Virus record (IMG/VR): IMGVR_UViG_3300020123_000124
Span: 1 to 50,470 of that record
DNA: 50,470 nucleotides
Direction: 5' to 3' (one strand)
Source of the DNA: a virus
Position numbers and translations under genes: made by a program. Of the stretch, positions 6,927 to 14,372 are shown piece after piece (within the stretch, counting starts at the first letter, position 1; each line of letters begins with the position of its first letter). The notes under the pieces were generated by a model that saw nothing but the letters and a program-made list of their open reading frames with translations, was not told the DNA's origin and did no database searches.

Positions 6927-7443
6927 TAGGCCACGCTCCATTTCTAGCTTGGACTAGAGTTAACAAATCAATCACTTGTTCGTTTGTTCGCTGCCTCCCT
7001 ATCTTCCCTTTGAAGTGCATTTTTTTTGGAAACTTTGGGCCGGAAAAAATTAACGGCTTCGTTTCCTTATTCGTGCCTGAAAAATTATTTTTTGTTAATT
7101 TTTCAGGCTTCGATTTCTGAACATTTGTTAATGGTTTTTCCTTAACGGGCGTTAAAATCTTCGAAGGCTCTGGCGTTAAACTTTTCGAAGGTTCGGGTTG
7201 CCTCACGACCTCCTGCACAGGTGACGTTGCCACCGTCTCAGGATGCCGAGTCACGACAGGTTGTTCAGGTACGACAGGCTGCACACGCGCTACAGGTTTT
7301 TCGGGTATCACAGGGCGGTACGGTGCGGTGATAAACGGCCTATGTGGTCGTTGGTAGGGCGGTAATGATTCGGGTCGGCGTTTCGGTTGTTCAGGTACAC
7401 GGTCTACAATAGGTGCCGGGTATTCGTAGGGCAGGGGTGGCAC
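6778..7443 (-). CDS. Proline-rich protein with basic helical C-terminus (221 aa)
   Basis: Residues 1-105 are Pro/Val-rich repeats (PVIPEKPVARVQPVVPEQP). Residues about 145-200 form a basic helical domain (RTNEQVIDLLTLVQARNG, MRRYYRRQYPEYFRKARKG) that may bind nucleic acid. The start is uncertain. GTG 7443 has no ribosome site, while a strong AGGAGG-ATG at 7508 is one base out of frame, and this frame stays open back to about 7524. It lies between two membrane proteins and could be a cytoplasmic or envelope linker. The function is unknown. Confidence 0.5.
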   Translation of the reverse strand: MPPLPYEYPAPIVDRVPEQPKRRPESLPPYQRPHRPFITAPYRPVIPEKPVARVQPVVPEQPVVTRHPETVATSPVQEVVRQPEPSKSLTPEPSKILTPVKEKPLTNVQKSKPEKLTKNNFSGTNKETKPLIFSGPKFPKKMHFKGKIGRQRTNEQVIDLLTLVQARNGAWPNDNYVSEQMRRYYRRQYPEYFRKARKGKKVQVTRSTPIDLQSRRTGTGM

Positions 7444-7469
7444 AATCTCGATTGGCTCAAAATTGCGCT

Positions 7470-7508
7470 CTATCCCGATAGGCTCAGATGGCCGGTCTTC
7501 TTCTTCAT
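7470..7508 (-). CDS. Possible 12-residue leader or frameshift entry (low confidence)
   Basis: ATG 7508 sits five bases after a perfect AGGAGG and is followed by three Lys codons, but hits TAG after 12 codons. The next large frame is in the -1 register. This could be a leader peptide, a -1 frameshift start for the 221-residue protein, or a base-calling error in the GAA repeat. Confidence 0.25.
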   Translation of the reverse strand: MKKKTGHLSLSG

Positions 7509-7517
7509 CTGAGCCTC

Positions 7518-8261
7518 CTATTTTGGGCTATTGCCATTGCTTGATATAGGCTCATAGTTCATGAAATCATTGGCCATGCGCTCATTTTCATCAAAGGTTT
7601 TCTGTGCGGCGTCTTCACGATCCTTCGTACGGCGCGCATCTTCCCGTCGTGCAGCTTCATCGGCATCAAGTGGCTCATGTAAAGCAGTCGGATCACCTTT
7701 CCAGAAACGACGAAGGCCAGGAAGCCCCAGGCGTTTTGCCTGCTTATATCCAGTTGTGGCAATCTCACGACCTGCTTGTTCACGTGTTCGCCCGAACTCA
7801 AGAGAGGCTGGTCGGTTCGTCTGCGCGTGGATAATGAGTCCCAGGTTATAGGCGAAGCGTAGCATGAGGATACCGATAATCCCCGTGATAATCGCACCAA
7901 CTGGTGAGACGAACCATGTCATATAGCAGCGATAGGCAAGGCTTGAAAGTTCTAAGGCCGCGACGATCTTCTGACTTTCACTTAAAGCAGGTAGGAAATG
8001 ATTGGTGTTGGATTTACGCTGGTAGGCTTCAAGGTCTTCGCGCGTATACTCGTGATAGACGAAGACGATCATGGCAGCAATAAACAAGACGACACCCATA
8101 ATGATGCCGAAGATCTCACCACCATGTGGGATATCTCCGAGGATGAGGCTTCCTAACAGACGCCCCAGGTAAAACATTCCGATGGCAAACAAGAGGTGGA
8201 CGCCGATACAGACGACGACGATAAGCGTACGGCCAACCTTGCCGTTAAAGATAGCTCGCAT
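7518..8261 (-). CDS. Polytopic membrane protein (247 aa)
   Basis: About four hydrophobic segments lie in the first 145 residues: VGRTLIVVVCIGVHLLFAIG, IFGIIMGVVLFIAAMIVFVY, a segment around LSSLAYRCYMTWFV, and VGAIITGIIGILMLRFAYNL. A hydrophilic, Arg/Asp/Glu-rich cytoplasmic tail follows (ARREDARRTKDREDAAQK). ATG 8261 follows GAAAGGACT. It is the largest member of the early membrane module. No transporter or enzyme motif was recognised. Confidence 0.65.
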   Translation of the reverse strand: MRAIFNGKVGRTLIVVVCIGVHLLFAIGMFYLGRLLGSLILGDIPHGGEIFGIIMGVVLFIAAMIVFVYHEYTREDLEAYQRKSNTNHFLPALSESQKIVAALELSSLAYRCYMTWFVSPVGAIITGIIGILMLRFAYNLGLIIHAQTNRPASLEFGRTREQAGREIATTGYKQAKRLGLPGLRRFWKGDPTALHEPLDADEAARREDARRTKDREDAAQKTFDENERMANDFMNYEPISSNGNSPK

Positions 8262-8311
8262 ATTCGAGAGTCCTTTCTATGCCTCATCCGTTTATACAGA
8301 CAAGGTGATGA

Positions 8312-8354
8312 GCCGCGTTGAGAGACTTGGGAGCGCGGCGACTCCCTTTTTTTT
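8312..8354 (+). terminator. Hairpin with T-tract, opposite to local transcription
   Basis: The gap between two leftward genes contains GCCGCG/CGCGGC (8312-8317, 8334-8339) and an alternative GGGAG/CTCCC stem (8329-8333, 8342-8346) followed by eight T (8347-8354). Only rightward transcripts would meet the T-run, so it may block antisense transcription into the operon. No rightward gene precedes it. Confidence 0.4.
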
Positions 8355-8368
8355 GAAGCTTTACGGTT

Positions 8369-8875
8369 TTATGCGCTCAGTGGCTTGCAGGGTAATACTT
8401 GTGAGGTAATCACCAGATTTGGCTCAACAAACGCTATAGAAGTCTTGCCCGTTGCAGGGTCTATCAATTGCACCCAGTCAGCATTGGTATTTCCACCAGG
8501 ATAGAGGGCATTTGGTTCGGGGACAGACCCGCCACTACCACCTGAGTTTGGCTGTGACCACTGTGTATCATACGGCACTCCAAAGCCTTTGACTTTCCCC
8601 AGGCATCGTAAACTTCCATCATTCGCAGCAATGTAGGCATTCAGCACAAGTTGAGGATTATCACGCGCTTCATAGATTTGCTTCAACTGCAAGTATTCAT
8701 AGTAGTTTGTGATGTTAGGTGAAGCCCCCCACTTATTAGCGGCTGTATTCGCATTGTTGATAGTGGCCTGTGTTTGTCCTCCACAGGTATCTGCCATAAA
8801 TGCAACTGCTATAAGGCATAAAACAAAGGGCAAGAGGACTTTCCACACAGGGACTTCTTTCTTGAAAATTGACAC
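8369..8875 (-). CDS. Exported/membrane-anchored phage protein (168 aa)
   Basis: GTG 8875 has AAGGAG seven bases upstream. The longer frame to 8926 only overlaps the previous gene. One N-terminal hydrophobic segment (VLLPFVLCLIAVAFM) is followed by an exported domain. The NYYEYLQLKQIYEARDNP...LVLNAYI segment with later GKVKGFGVPYDTQ and PEPNALY resembles a widespread but uncharacterised family of phage and plasmid lipoprotein-like proteins (from memory). Two or three cysteines could form a disulphide. It probably acts outside the membrane. Confidence 0.6.
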   Translation of the reverse strand: MSIFKKEVPVWKVLLPFVLCLIAVAFMADTCGGQTQATINNANTAANKWGASPNITNYYEYLQLKQIYEARDNPQLVLNAYIAANDGSLRCLGKVKGFGVPYDTQWSQPNSGGSGGSVPEPNALYPGGNTNADWVQLIDPATGKTSIAFVEPNLVITSQVLPCKPLSA

Positions 8876-8886
8876 GGTATTTCTCC

Positions 8887-9240
8887 TTACGGATGGGTTA
8901 CATCCTGAATAGCCTGATTGACACAAGATCGTGTCGTATCGGGCATCTGAATTTTAGTGAGATCAACGGTAGAGGCAACTTGATAGATATCTTGTTCTAT
9001 CGCTTTTTTGGTTGTCGTATCCTTGGCTTGTGCTAACTGTAAACAATCATCGCTGAACTTCTGAGCTACAGCATTGGTATGTTGTGCTGAGTTATTAAAG
9101 AGGTTATAATCTAGCTGGTTAAATGCTGGCCCTAAAATGTTGACCCAGGCAAGCACTAAAGCACCAATGAGTAAGCAAGCAACGAAGCCATAGATAATCC
9201 ATTTTAGCCAATATGCCAGTTCTACTTCATCTTCTCCCAT
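8887..9240 (-). CDS. Single-pass membrane protein with exported helical domain (117 aa)
   Basis: One membrane segment (residues 13-34, IIYGFVACLLIGALVLAWV) precedes a helical domain with two conserved-looking cysteines (DDCLQLA, RSCVNQA). Their spacing suits a disulphide outside the cell membrane. ATG 9240 follows GAAAGGAAAA. It is adjacent to another exported protein (8369-8875), and the two may work together. Confidence 0.6.
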   Translation of the reverse strand: MGEDEVELAYWLKWIIYGFVACLLIGALVLAWVNILGPAFNQLDYNLFNNSAQHTNAVAQKFSDDCLQLAQAKDTTTKKAIEQDIYQVASTVDLTKIQMPDTTRSCVNQAIQDVTHP

Positions 9241-9254
9241 GACTATTTTCCTTT

Positions 9255-9356
9255 CTACACAAGTAATATCAGCAGGCCGAGTACCGCGAAGACGATGATC
9301 CCCACAAAGACGGCGAACGCGGCAAGCCTGAGCATGAGCCAGAGCACACGTATCAT
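9255..9356 (-). CDS. Membrane peptide (33 aa)
   Basis: ATG 9356 overlaps the upstream stop (ATGA) and has GAGG seven bases before it. Almost the whole peptide is one hydrophobic helix (FAVFVGIIVFAVLGLLILLV) with Arg residues at its N-side. Coupled start and clean topology support it as real despite its length. Confidence 0.55.
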   Translation of the reverse strand: MIRVLWLMLRLAAFAVFVGIIVFAVLGLLILLV

Positions 9357-9763
9357 GCTGATACCTCTATCAATCCTTTCACGATGCATGTCTCAACGAA
9401 AATACACATATTCTTATGGCCTTGCTCTGCCTCTTGTCGGGTGGCATAGCGTTTCTGGATGTCGATACCGCCAAAGAAGGTGCTAAAAATGCTCCTGTCA
9501 TCGGTCTCTGAAATCTCTAAAAGTCTTTCTATGACTTCATCAGAAGCAAACACCATCGTCTCATACAGCATCACATTGTCATTGCCGATCTCTTTACTGA
9601 TGTGAGCCGAAGCAAGAAAGATGGTAGATATCCACATATCTCCGAAATGATCATTCCCGATATGCCTTTCGTCATGTCGCTCTGCTCTCTCAAACCACAC
9701 GGCCCATTTCAGATAATCAGGTTCAAGGATTGGGTTTCCTTGGCTATCCAATATATAATTCAC
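9353..9763 (-). CDS. Conserved phage protein (136 aa)
   Basis: GTG 9763 overlaps the upstream stop (GTGA), with AAGGAGG ten bases upstream. It has the YILDSQGNPILEPDYLKWAVWFE start, the WISTIFL strand, an LYETMVFASDE segment and a C-terminal ATRQEAEQGH. This pattern is widespread in siphovirus early regions (recognised from memory), and its function is unknown. Confidence 0.65.
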   Translation of the reverse strand: MNYILDSQGNPILEPDYLKWAVWFERAERHDERHIGNDHFGDMWISTIFLASAHISKEIGNDNVMLYETMVFASDEVIERLLEISETDDRSIFSTFFGGIDIQKRYATRQEAEQGHKNMCIFVETCIVKGLIEVSA

Positions 9764-9915
9764 TTCTTCTGTACCTCCTTCAGCACGCCTTCCCAATCAA
9801 CGAACGGCTCCGGCTCCCTCGGCGCGATAGGGCAACGATGCCACAGGCCGTGTACACTCAGGCCCAGGATGAAAAACACCAGGGCAGTCAGGCACAGGGC
9901 CATCAGATCAAACAT
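9760..9915 (-). CDS. Small membrane protein (51 aa)
   Basis: ATG 9915 has GAGG six bases upstream, and the stop overlaps the next start. One hydrophobic helix (MALCLTALVFFILGLSV) is followed by a 30-residue soluble tail (REPEPFVDWEGVLKEVQ). First of the membrane module after the helicase loader. The function is unknown. Confidence 0.55.
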   Translation of the reverse strand: MFDLMALCLTALVFFILGLSVHGLWHRCPIAPREPEPFVDWEGVLKEVQKK

Positions 9916-9929
9916 ACTGCACCTCTTTC

Positions 9930-10751
9930 TTACAAATTCGCTCTGTAGTCATCACCAGACATGTCAACGGCAATCTGGCCAATAGACAAGCGCGAGCATG
10001 CCGCGCCACCGACGAACACCGCCAGCTCGCTTACACGGTTCGTCGAGAGTGCAATCGGTAAGCCTCTGTTCACACGCTCATTGATAATCTGGAAGTAGAC
10101 ATCTTGCCTGAACTCGTTTGACTTTGCCTTATCTACATCATCCAAGACAAGGAGAGGCGTAAAGATGGCCTTGTGGATAAATTGTGCATACGGTTCGTTA
10201 TGCGCGATACGGTCTTGAATGGCAAAGAACAATTTCGGCATGGTCACAAACCTGGATGCCTTGCCATTGAAGCGCAACGTGTTGACGATAGCGGCGAGCA
10301 AGTGCGTCTTGCCAGTGCCGAAATCCTCAGAGTGTAGGATGAGCGAACCATGCATATCCTGCATCCATTCCTGCACCGTTGCAAAGGCTTCATCCTGATA
10401 GCCTGCCTCGAAGTTACCGAACGCCTTATCAACAAGAGATGCGTCTGACCAGTGCTCGCCAAGCCATTCATAATTCTCTTTGATCTGAGAGACCATGAAA
10501 GCAAGTCTTTCTTTGGCTTGCTGCTTTTCCTGGTAGCGGACTTCGTAACACTGGCATGTCCCTTTAAGCCAGCGACCAGTTAAGACGACGTAGCGCGGGA
10601 TGATCGGGCCGCACTTGGCACATTCGTCATATGCCTCTTCCGGTGTCAGATAGCCGCGGCGCGTGACACCATGCGCGGGGTCTGGTACGTTGCGTCGTTC
10701 TTGCTGCATGCCTTGCTCCAAACGGGCCACAATGCTGTAGATGTTATCCAT
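9930..10751 (-). CDS. DnaC-like AAA+ helicase loader (273 aa)
   Basis: Walker A is at residues 140-149 (ends FGTGKTHLL) and Walker B at 200-205 (LLVLDD). A sensor-1 ALSTN follows, and an Arg-finger-like CSRLS lies near the end. The order fits DnaC/DnaI-type loaders that place the replicative helicase at the phage origin. An N-terminal zinc ribbon is suggested by C44, C47, C66 and C68, as in DnaI. The P-loop is atypical, with Glu142 in place of the first glycine. The start overlaps the initiator gene by 8 bases, matching the lambda O/P arrangement. Confidence 0.8.
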   Translation of the reverse strand: MDNIYSIVARLEQGMQQERRNVPDPAHGVTRRGYLTPEEAYDECAKCGPIIPRYVVLTGRWLKGTCQCYEVRYQEKQQAKERLAFMVSQIKENYEWLGEHWSDASLVDKAFGNFEAGYQDEAFATVQEWMQDMHGSLILHSEDFGTGKTHLLAAIVNTLRFNGKASRFVTMPKLFFAIQDRIAHNEPYAQFIHKAIFTPLLVLDDVDKAKSNEFRQDVYFQIINERVNRGLPIALSTNRVSELAVFVGGAACSRLSIGQIAVDMSGDDYRANL

Positions 10752-12258
10752 TCGCTACAAGTCTCCTTTTCTCAGCGTTGCGCGCTTTCATGGCGTCGAT
10801 GTTGCGCTGGTTACGCTCTTCATCAATCACAAATGGCTTCGCTCCATTCGTCTTGGCTGTTGGCTGTTGTGCCTGCTTCCAGCCGCTATAACAGTTGACG
10901 CAATTACCAAGCTGCACCGCTTTGCGCTTGATACCGGCTGACTCAGCGAGGTCTTTGCGGGTATAGTCGATGAGGCTGTTCAACTGTTTGGCAGTGGTGA
11001 TAAACGGCGCGAGTTCCGTCACATGCCTATGCGCTGTCTCTGTCATCGTAGGCTTGATATCCTGATTAAACCAGACGTTGCACCACAGCGACCAGAACGC
11101 TTGCTGCTGTTCTGTGAGCAGAAAGGGCGGCGTTGGTCGTTTCGGGATGATCTTACGCTTCACCGGAGCACCCCCCTGCACAGCACCGGCACTGTTGGCG
11201 GGGGAGTCAACAGAAGAGATGCCGCTATGCTGTGCAGGTGTTTCGCCGGGTTCACCAGTGGAAGTAGCCTGGTCGCTGGTGCTCTCATCCTGGCCGTCAC
11301 CTGGGGGAGTGACGACTGAGGCGCGCATTCCAGCGCCAGGCGAGTGCTGTGAAGGACTTACCACCTGTCTTTGGTCTTGTCCGTCAGATTGCTCAGAAAG
11401 AAGCCGATTCTGGTTCCCAGGTAGAAGCCCCCTATCGTCGTGATCATCACGATCACCAATGCGGTGAGGGCTATCAACAGTTCTTGCATCGCTGTGTCCT
11501 TTCGTGGGTGTGAGCGTGAGCACAATCGGGCGCTTTGCCGTGTCCTCAAGGTCACTCTCCTCTTCGTCCAGGTCTTTCGCATAGTCACTTGCTATATGAA
11601 GACTGACGGCTTTCTGCTTACCCGTGTCCTCTTTCCATTTTTCAATGTCTGTTACATTTTCGGTGGGCATACTGCGATCTTCGTCAGAAGTCGCAGTAAT
11701 TACTTCTTGCTCTGTAGTCTTAAAAGAAAGTGTAGTCTTATCTTGTAATCTTATATTTGTATCAAAATCTGAACGCTCTCGTTCATTTTCTGAACGCTCT
11801 TTGCTAGAAGTGTTCATATTTTGAACAGTAGCGTTCATTTTCTGAACACCTGTATCATGAGACTGTTCATTTTCTGAACACCTTGAGAAGAAATCAAGAT
11901 TCAATTGCCAGATATCGGTAATGGTGATGTGGTATTGTGCTTGATCTGATTGCTTCCCACTTCTGCTCACCCTGCGCTTGATCTCTGCATGAATAAGGCC
12001 AGCATGATGCAGGTTGCGTATCATGCCAGGATTGTTTTTCTCAGGGTCTTTCGAGCCGCTTAGTGCTCCAATAGAAATACCTGTTCGATCTGAGATATAG
12101 CGTAGGGATAAATGGCGTGTCCCCTCTTTGCCACACAAATAGGCAAGATTGATAAACAGCCACTTTTCTTGTGGGTGTAAGTCCTGATAAGACTCAAAGA
12201 GTATGTTCGGTGTGCGCGTATAATACTTTGCTTCCTGCTTGATCTGCTGTGCGCTCAT
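10744..12258 (-). CDS. Replication initiator with internal origin repeats (504 aa)
   Basis: Residues 1-120 form a winged-helix-type N-terminus (LHPQEKWLFINLAYLCGKEG, LSLRYISDRTGIS, MIRNLHHAGLIH), as in phage replisome organisers and lambda O-like initiators. A long polar low-complexity linker (130-360) follows. The C-terminal 110 residues (QQQAFWSLWCNVWFN, TELAPFITTAKQLNSLIDYT) may recruit the loader encoded next. The linker DNA holds five phased TGAAC-type sites (11760-11879). ATG 12258 has AGGTGAAG upstream. Expected role: origin binding and melting. Confidence 0.75.
   Translation of the reverse strand: MSAQQIKQEAKYYTRTPNILFESYQDLHPQEKWLFINLAYLCGKEGTRHLSLRYISDRTGISIGALSGSKDPEKNNPGMIRNLHHAGLIHAEIKRRVSRSGKQSDQAQYHITITDIWQLNLDFFSRCSENEQSHDTGVQKMNATVQNMNTSSKERSENERERSDFDTNIRLQDKTTLSFKTTEQEVITATSDEDRSMPTENVTDIEKWKEDTGKQKAVSLHIASDYAKDLDEEESDLEDTAKRPIVLTLTPTKGHSDARTVDSPHRIGDRDDHDDRGLLPGNQNRLLSEQSDGQDQRQVVSPSQHSPGAGMRASVVTPPGDGQDESTSDQATSTGEPGETPAQHSGISSVDSPANSAGAVQGGAPVKRKIIPKRPTPPFLLTEQQQAFWSLWCNVWFNQDIKPTMTETAHRHVTELAPFITTAKQLNSLIDYTRKDLAESAGIKRKAVQLGNCVNCYSGWKQAQQPTAKTNGAKPFVIDEERNQRNIDAMKARNAEKRRLVANG
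11690..11880. other. Putative replication origin with phased iterons
   Basis: Four 15-base sites of type GTTCATTTTCTGAAC start at 11781, 11812, 11833 and 11865, with a degenerate fifth at 11760. Each is an inverted repeat (GTTCA-5-TGAAC). Successive starts are 21, 31, 21 and 32 bases apart, close to two or three helical turns, so all sites face the same side. The adjacent 11690-11760 stretch is AT-rich and could be the unwinding element. The location inside the initiator linker matches lambda-type origins. Confidence 0.7.
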
Positions 12259-12320
12259 TCTTCACCTGTCGATCTATACACTCTGGCTTGCGCCAGGAAC
12301 ATGTGTCGCTTGTTTTGCCC

Positions 12321-12965
12321 TCACGCTGGTATCTCCAATTCTCCTTGTTGTGGCATATCAGGCATGAGGAACGGTTGCACGGTCTGTAATCGAGCTCGAG
12401 CGATTGCAGCCGCATCAGGGTCTATCTCATAGGCAATGAAGTTACGATCTAATACCTTACAGGCTACAAGTGTCGTACCACCTCCTGTAAATGGCTCCCA
12501 AATGGTATCACCCGAGCTCGAGAAACAATCAATATAGTAGCGTGCCGTACTCTCATCTTGCCCCCACACATGGAAGCGTTTATCCTGCACTCCTGTAGAC
12601 CACAGACTCATCACATTGCAACGAGGTAATCCTCTTCCTTTTGAAAATGCCAGAATTGATTTATGGCGGGAAATGATTTTACGCTGCCACATGATAGGCG
12701 CATGACCCAAATTCGTTGAAACAAAGTCCCAAAAGTAATCAAGATGTTTAGACATATCCGCTAGTACCTGAGCTTTCCAGTACACGCCGGCATAGGCAAG
12801 GCAAAAACCTCCTGGTTTCAAGGCTCGCTGTGCTTCCTGCGCCAGCCATCCGTAGAGTGGTATATACTCTCTGAGGTAAGGCGGATCGGTGAAAATCAGG
12901 TCTATCGAATTGTCGGGGATGCTCGAGCTCAGAAGACGAGCATCCCCTGTGATAATCTCATTCAT
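12321..12965 (-). CDS. DNA methyltransferase, beta-class order, N6-A or N4-C (214 aa)
   Basis: Residues 25-30 carry FTDPPY (catalytic motif IV), preceded by a conserved GDAR start. The AdoMet-binding FxGxG-type motif (EPFTGGGTTL, 157-166) comes after it, which is beta-class order. The DPPY form indicates amino-group methylation of adenine or cytosine. No restriction enzyme lies nearby, so it is an orphan enzyme that probably protects phage DNA or marks replication. ATG 12965 overlaps the XRE gene by 8 bases. The longer frame to 13085 is read-through. Confidence 0.85.
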   Translation of the reverse strand: MNEIITGDARLLSSSIPDNSIDLIFTDPPYLREYIPLYGWLAQEAQRALKPGGFCLAYAGVYWKAQVLADMSKHLDYFWDFVSTNLGHAPIMWQRKIISRHKSILAFSKGRGLPRCNVMSLWSTGVQDKRFHVWGQDESTARYYIDCFSSSGDTIWEPFTGGGTTLVACKVLDRNFIAYEIDPDAAAIARARLQTVQPFLMPDMPQQGELEIPA

Positions 12966-13209
12966 GCTGCACTGCCTCTGGTTCCCCTGGCAACTCTGTG
13001 ACGAGTTGCCAGGGGGTGATACCAAGCGCGTCTGCGATCTTGCAGATGGTCTCGTTGTGCGCGCCCTGGTATTTGCCCATCTCAATATTCATGATGGTGT
13101 ATTTACTCACGCCTGCAAGACGGCTTAATTGCTGCTGTGAGAGAAAGGCTGCTTTGCGCCATGCGAGTAAATGGGGTACGGGCGTCCCAGTGTTGTCAAT
13201 CTTTCTCAT
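12958..13209 (-). CDS. XRE-family helix-turn-helix regulator (83 aa)
   Basis: Classic HTH_3 pattern at residues 14-70: WRKAAFLSQQQLSRLAGVSK, then TIMNIEMGK and ICKIADALGITPWQL. ATG 13209 has GGGAGGA upstream. Its overlap with the methyltransferase gene suggests a paired unit, as in controller-protein/methyltransferase pairs, although no nuclease is present. It may instead regulate the early operon. Confidence 0.8.
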   Translation of the reverse strand: MRKIDNTGTPVPHLLAWRKAAFLSQQQLSRLAGVSKYTIMNIEMGKYQGAHNETICKIADALGITPWQLVTELPGEPEAVQHE

Positions 13210-13212
13210 GCG

Positions 13213-13446
13213 CTATCCTCCCTGATGCGTGCCGAAAAATTTGGTAATGATTCGTCGCACTTCCGCGACCGTCTGGTAATGGTAGTTGAAGTGGAACTCC
13301 GCACCTTCCAGCGTCCCGGAAGCCGTTCCTACAAAGCGGCTTGTCGCGCTCTCTTCAACCGTTACCGGGATGCCGCTTTGTGCAAAGATCGTGCTTACAT
13401 CCTCACCCCATGCGAGAACATACTTCTCTTTCTCTTCTTCATTCAT
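13213..13446 (-). CDS. Small hypothetical protein (77 aa)
   Basis: ATG 13446 overlaps the previous stop (ATGA). A GTG at 13458 is also possible. Beta-rich middle (GTASGTLEGAEFHFNYHY) followed by a helix (TVAEVRRIITKFF). No family was recognised. Confidence 0.55.
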   Translation of the reverse strand: MNEEEKEKYVLAWGEDVSTIFAQSGIPVTVEESATSRFVGTASGTLEGAEFHFNYHYQTVAEVRRIITKFFGTHQGG

Positions 13447-13598
13447 GCTCTTACCCACTTTCGCCAGAAGTCACGCCGTCGCCGGTAGCGATCTTCTAAC
13501 AGACAGGGTTGATCGAAGTCGCAGATGATGCACTCCGATACATGCTCATGCCAACGAATATCGGCACAGTGGAAGCGCCACGCGGCAAACCGTTTCAT
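13443..13598 (-). CDS. Small cysteine-containing basic protein (51 aa)
   Basis: ATG 13598 lies behind GAGGAGG, and its stop and start overlap both neighbours. HxC...CxxC pattern (FHCADI, SECIICDF) with a strongly basic C-terminus (RYRRRRDFWRKW) suggests a small zinc or nucleic-acid binding peptide. Confidence 0.55.
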   Translation of the reverse strand: MKRFAAWRFHCADIRWHEHVSECIICDFDQPCLLEDRYRRRRDFWRKWVRA

Positions 13599-13927
13599 AA
13601 CGCCTCCTCAAGCAACGGACGTGGATCTACTTTGCCGAATGATTTGGGGATTTGTTTGCGGTTCTCGTAGCGTCTACCCATCCAATAGCCAGCCTTGCTC
13701 CGGTAGATCGTCATAGGCTCGCCATTCACCATGTAGCGTACAGCCATATCCGCTTTCTCTTTGAGTATCTCGGCACGGCGTTCTTCTTCTCGTTGCTCTT
13801 TCTCATAGCAGAGGTCACATGCCCGATTCGGGAAGATTTCTCGGCTGACTCTCGGCGGCTGCACTGGCCGCGCCTTCACACATCCGCACTTGTATGTCAC
13901 CGTCACGTACACAAGCTCAATGACCAT
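13595..13927 (-). CDS. Zn-ribbon-like hypothetical protein (110 aa)
   Basis: ATG 13927 follows AAGGAGG. Cysteine pairs (KCGC near residue 13 and CDLC near 37) bracket a basic stretch, then a long charged helix (KEQREEERRAEILKEKAD) and a C-terminal basic beta region (TIYRSKAGYWMGRRYENRK). No family was recognised. Confidence 0.55.
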   Translation of the reverse strand: MVIELVYVTVTYKCGCVKARPVQPPRVSREIFPNRACDLCYEKEQREEERRAEILKEKADMAVRYMVNGEPMTIYRSKAGYWMGRRYENRKQIPKSFGKVDPRPLLEEAL

Positions 13928-13938
13928 GTTGCGCCTCC

Positions 13939-14178
13939 TTATCCTGGCTGCTCATTGCCGAATCCTGCTTCGTAGACATTGAATACATCCGACGATTCAA
14001 AATCTGCCTTACCTTGCTCTTCCGCTTCAATCAATAATTCATAGCCGAATGTATGCCCATTTGGACATTGCATTCCAGCCCACATTTTGAGAGTGGTAGG
14101 CGTGAAGACATAGAGGTCGCTATAGTCAAACACCTTTAGGATATGAGTGCAAAATGGGCAGCGTATTGTCACTTTCAT
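13939..14178 (-). CDS. Zn-ribbon protein (79 aa)
   Basis: CPFC (residues 7-10) and CPNGH (near 38) form a typical treble-clef or ribbon metal site. ATG 14178 follows GGAGGTGAG. The acidic C-terminus has no recognised domain. Part of a chain of small metal-binding proteins in this operon. Confidence 0.6.
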   Translation of the reverse strand: MKVTIRCPFCTHILKVFDYSDLYVFTPTTLKMWAGMQCPNGHTFGYELLIEAEEQGKADFESSDVFNVYEAGFGNEQPG

Positions 14179-14372
14179 TTGCTCACCTCCATCTGTGCTA
14201 TATCGACGTTCAGGTATATGGCCAGACCGTTATAGAGTTCCTTTTCATGCGAACTCAGATCGTCCCACTTCCTGATCGTGCTCTGTGGAAACTTCATGCC
14301 ATGCAGATACTTCTCATCGCGTAACACCTTGTTATAGGCGGCGTGAACCTGCTCGCCTGTGAGTGCAATCAT
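14175..14372 (-). CDS. Small helical hypothetical protein (65 aa)
   Basis: ATG 14372 lies six bases behind AAGGAGG, so the longer frame to 14420 is rejected. Helical, with IALTGEQVHAAYNKVLRDE and IRKWDDLSSHEKELYNGLAI. The stop overlaps the next gene's ATG. The function is unknown. Confidence 0.55.
   Translation of the reverse strand: MIALTGEQVHAAYNKVLRDEKYLHGMKFPQSTIRKWDDLSSHEKELYNGLAIYLNVDIAQMEVSK

Noticed and set aside
12966-13085. Longer methyltransferase start at 13085
   Set aside because: The extension runs antisense-like through the XRE gene and lacks a ribosome site. ATG 12965 gives the usual GDAR start.
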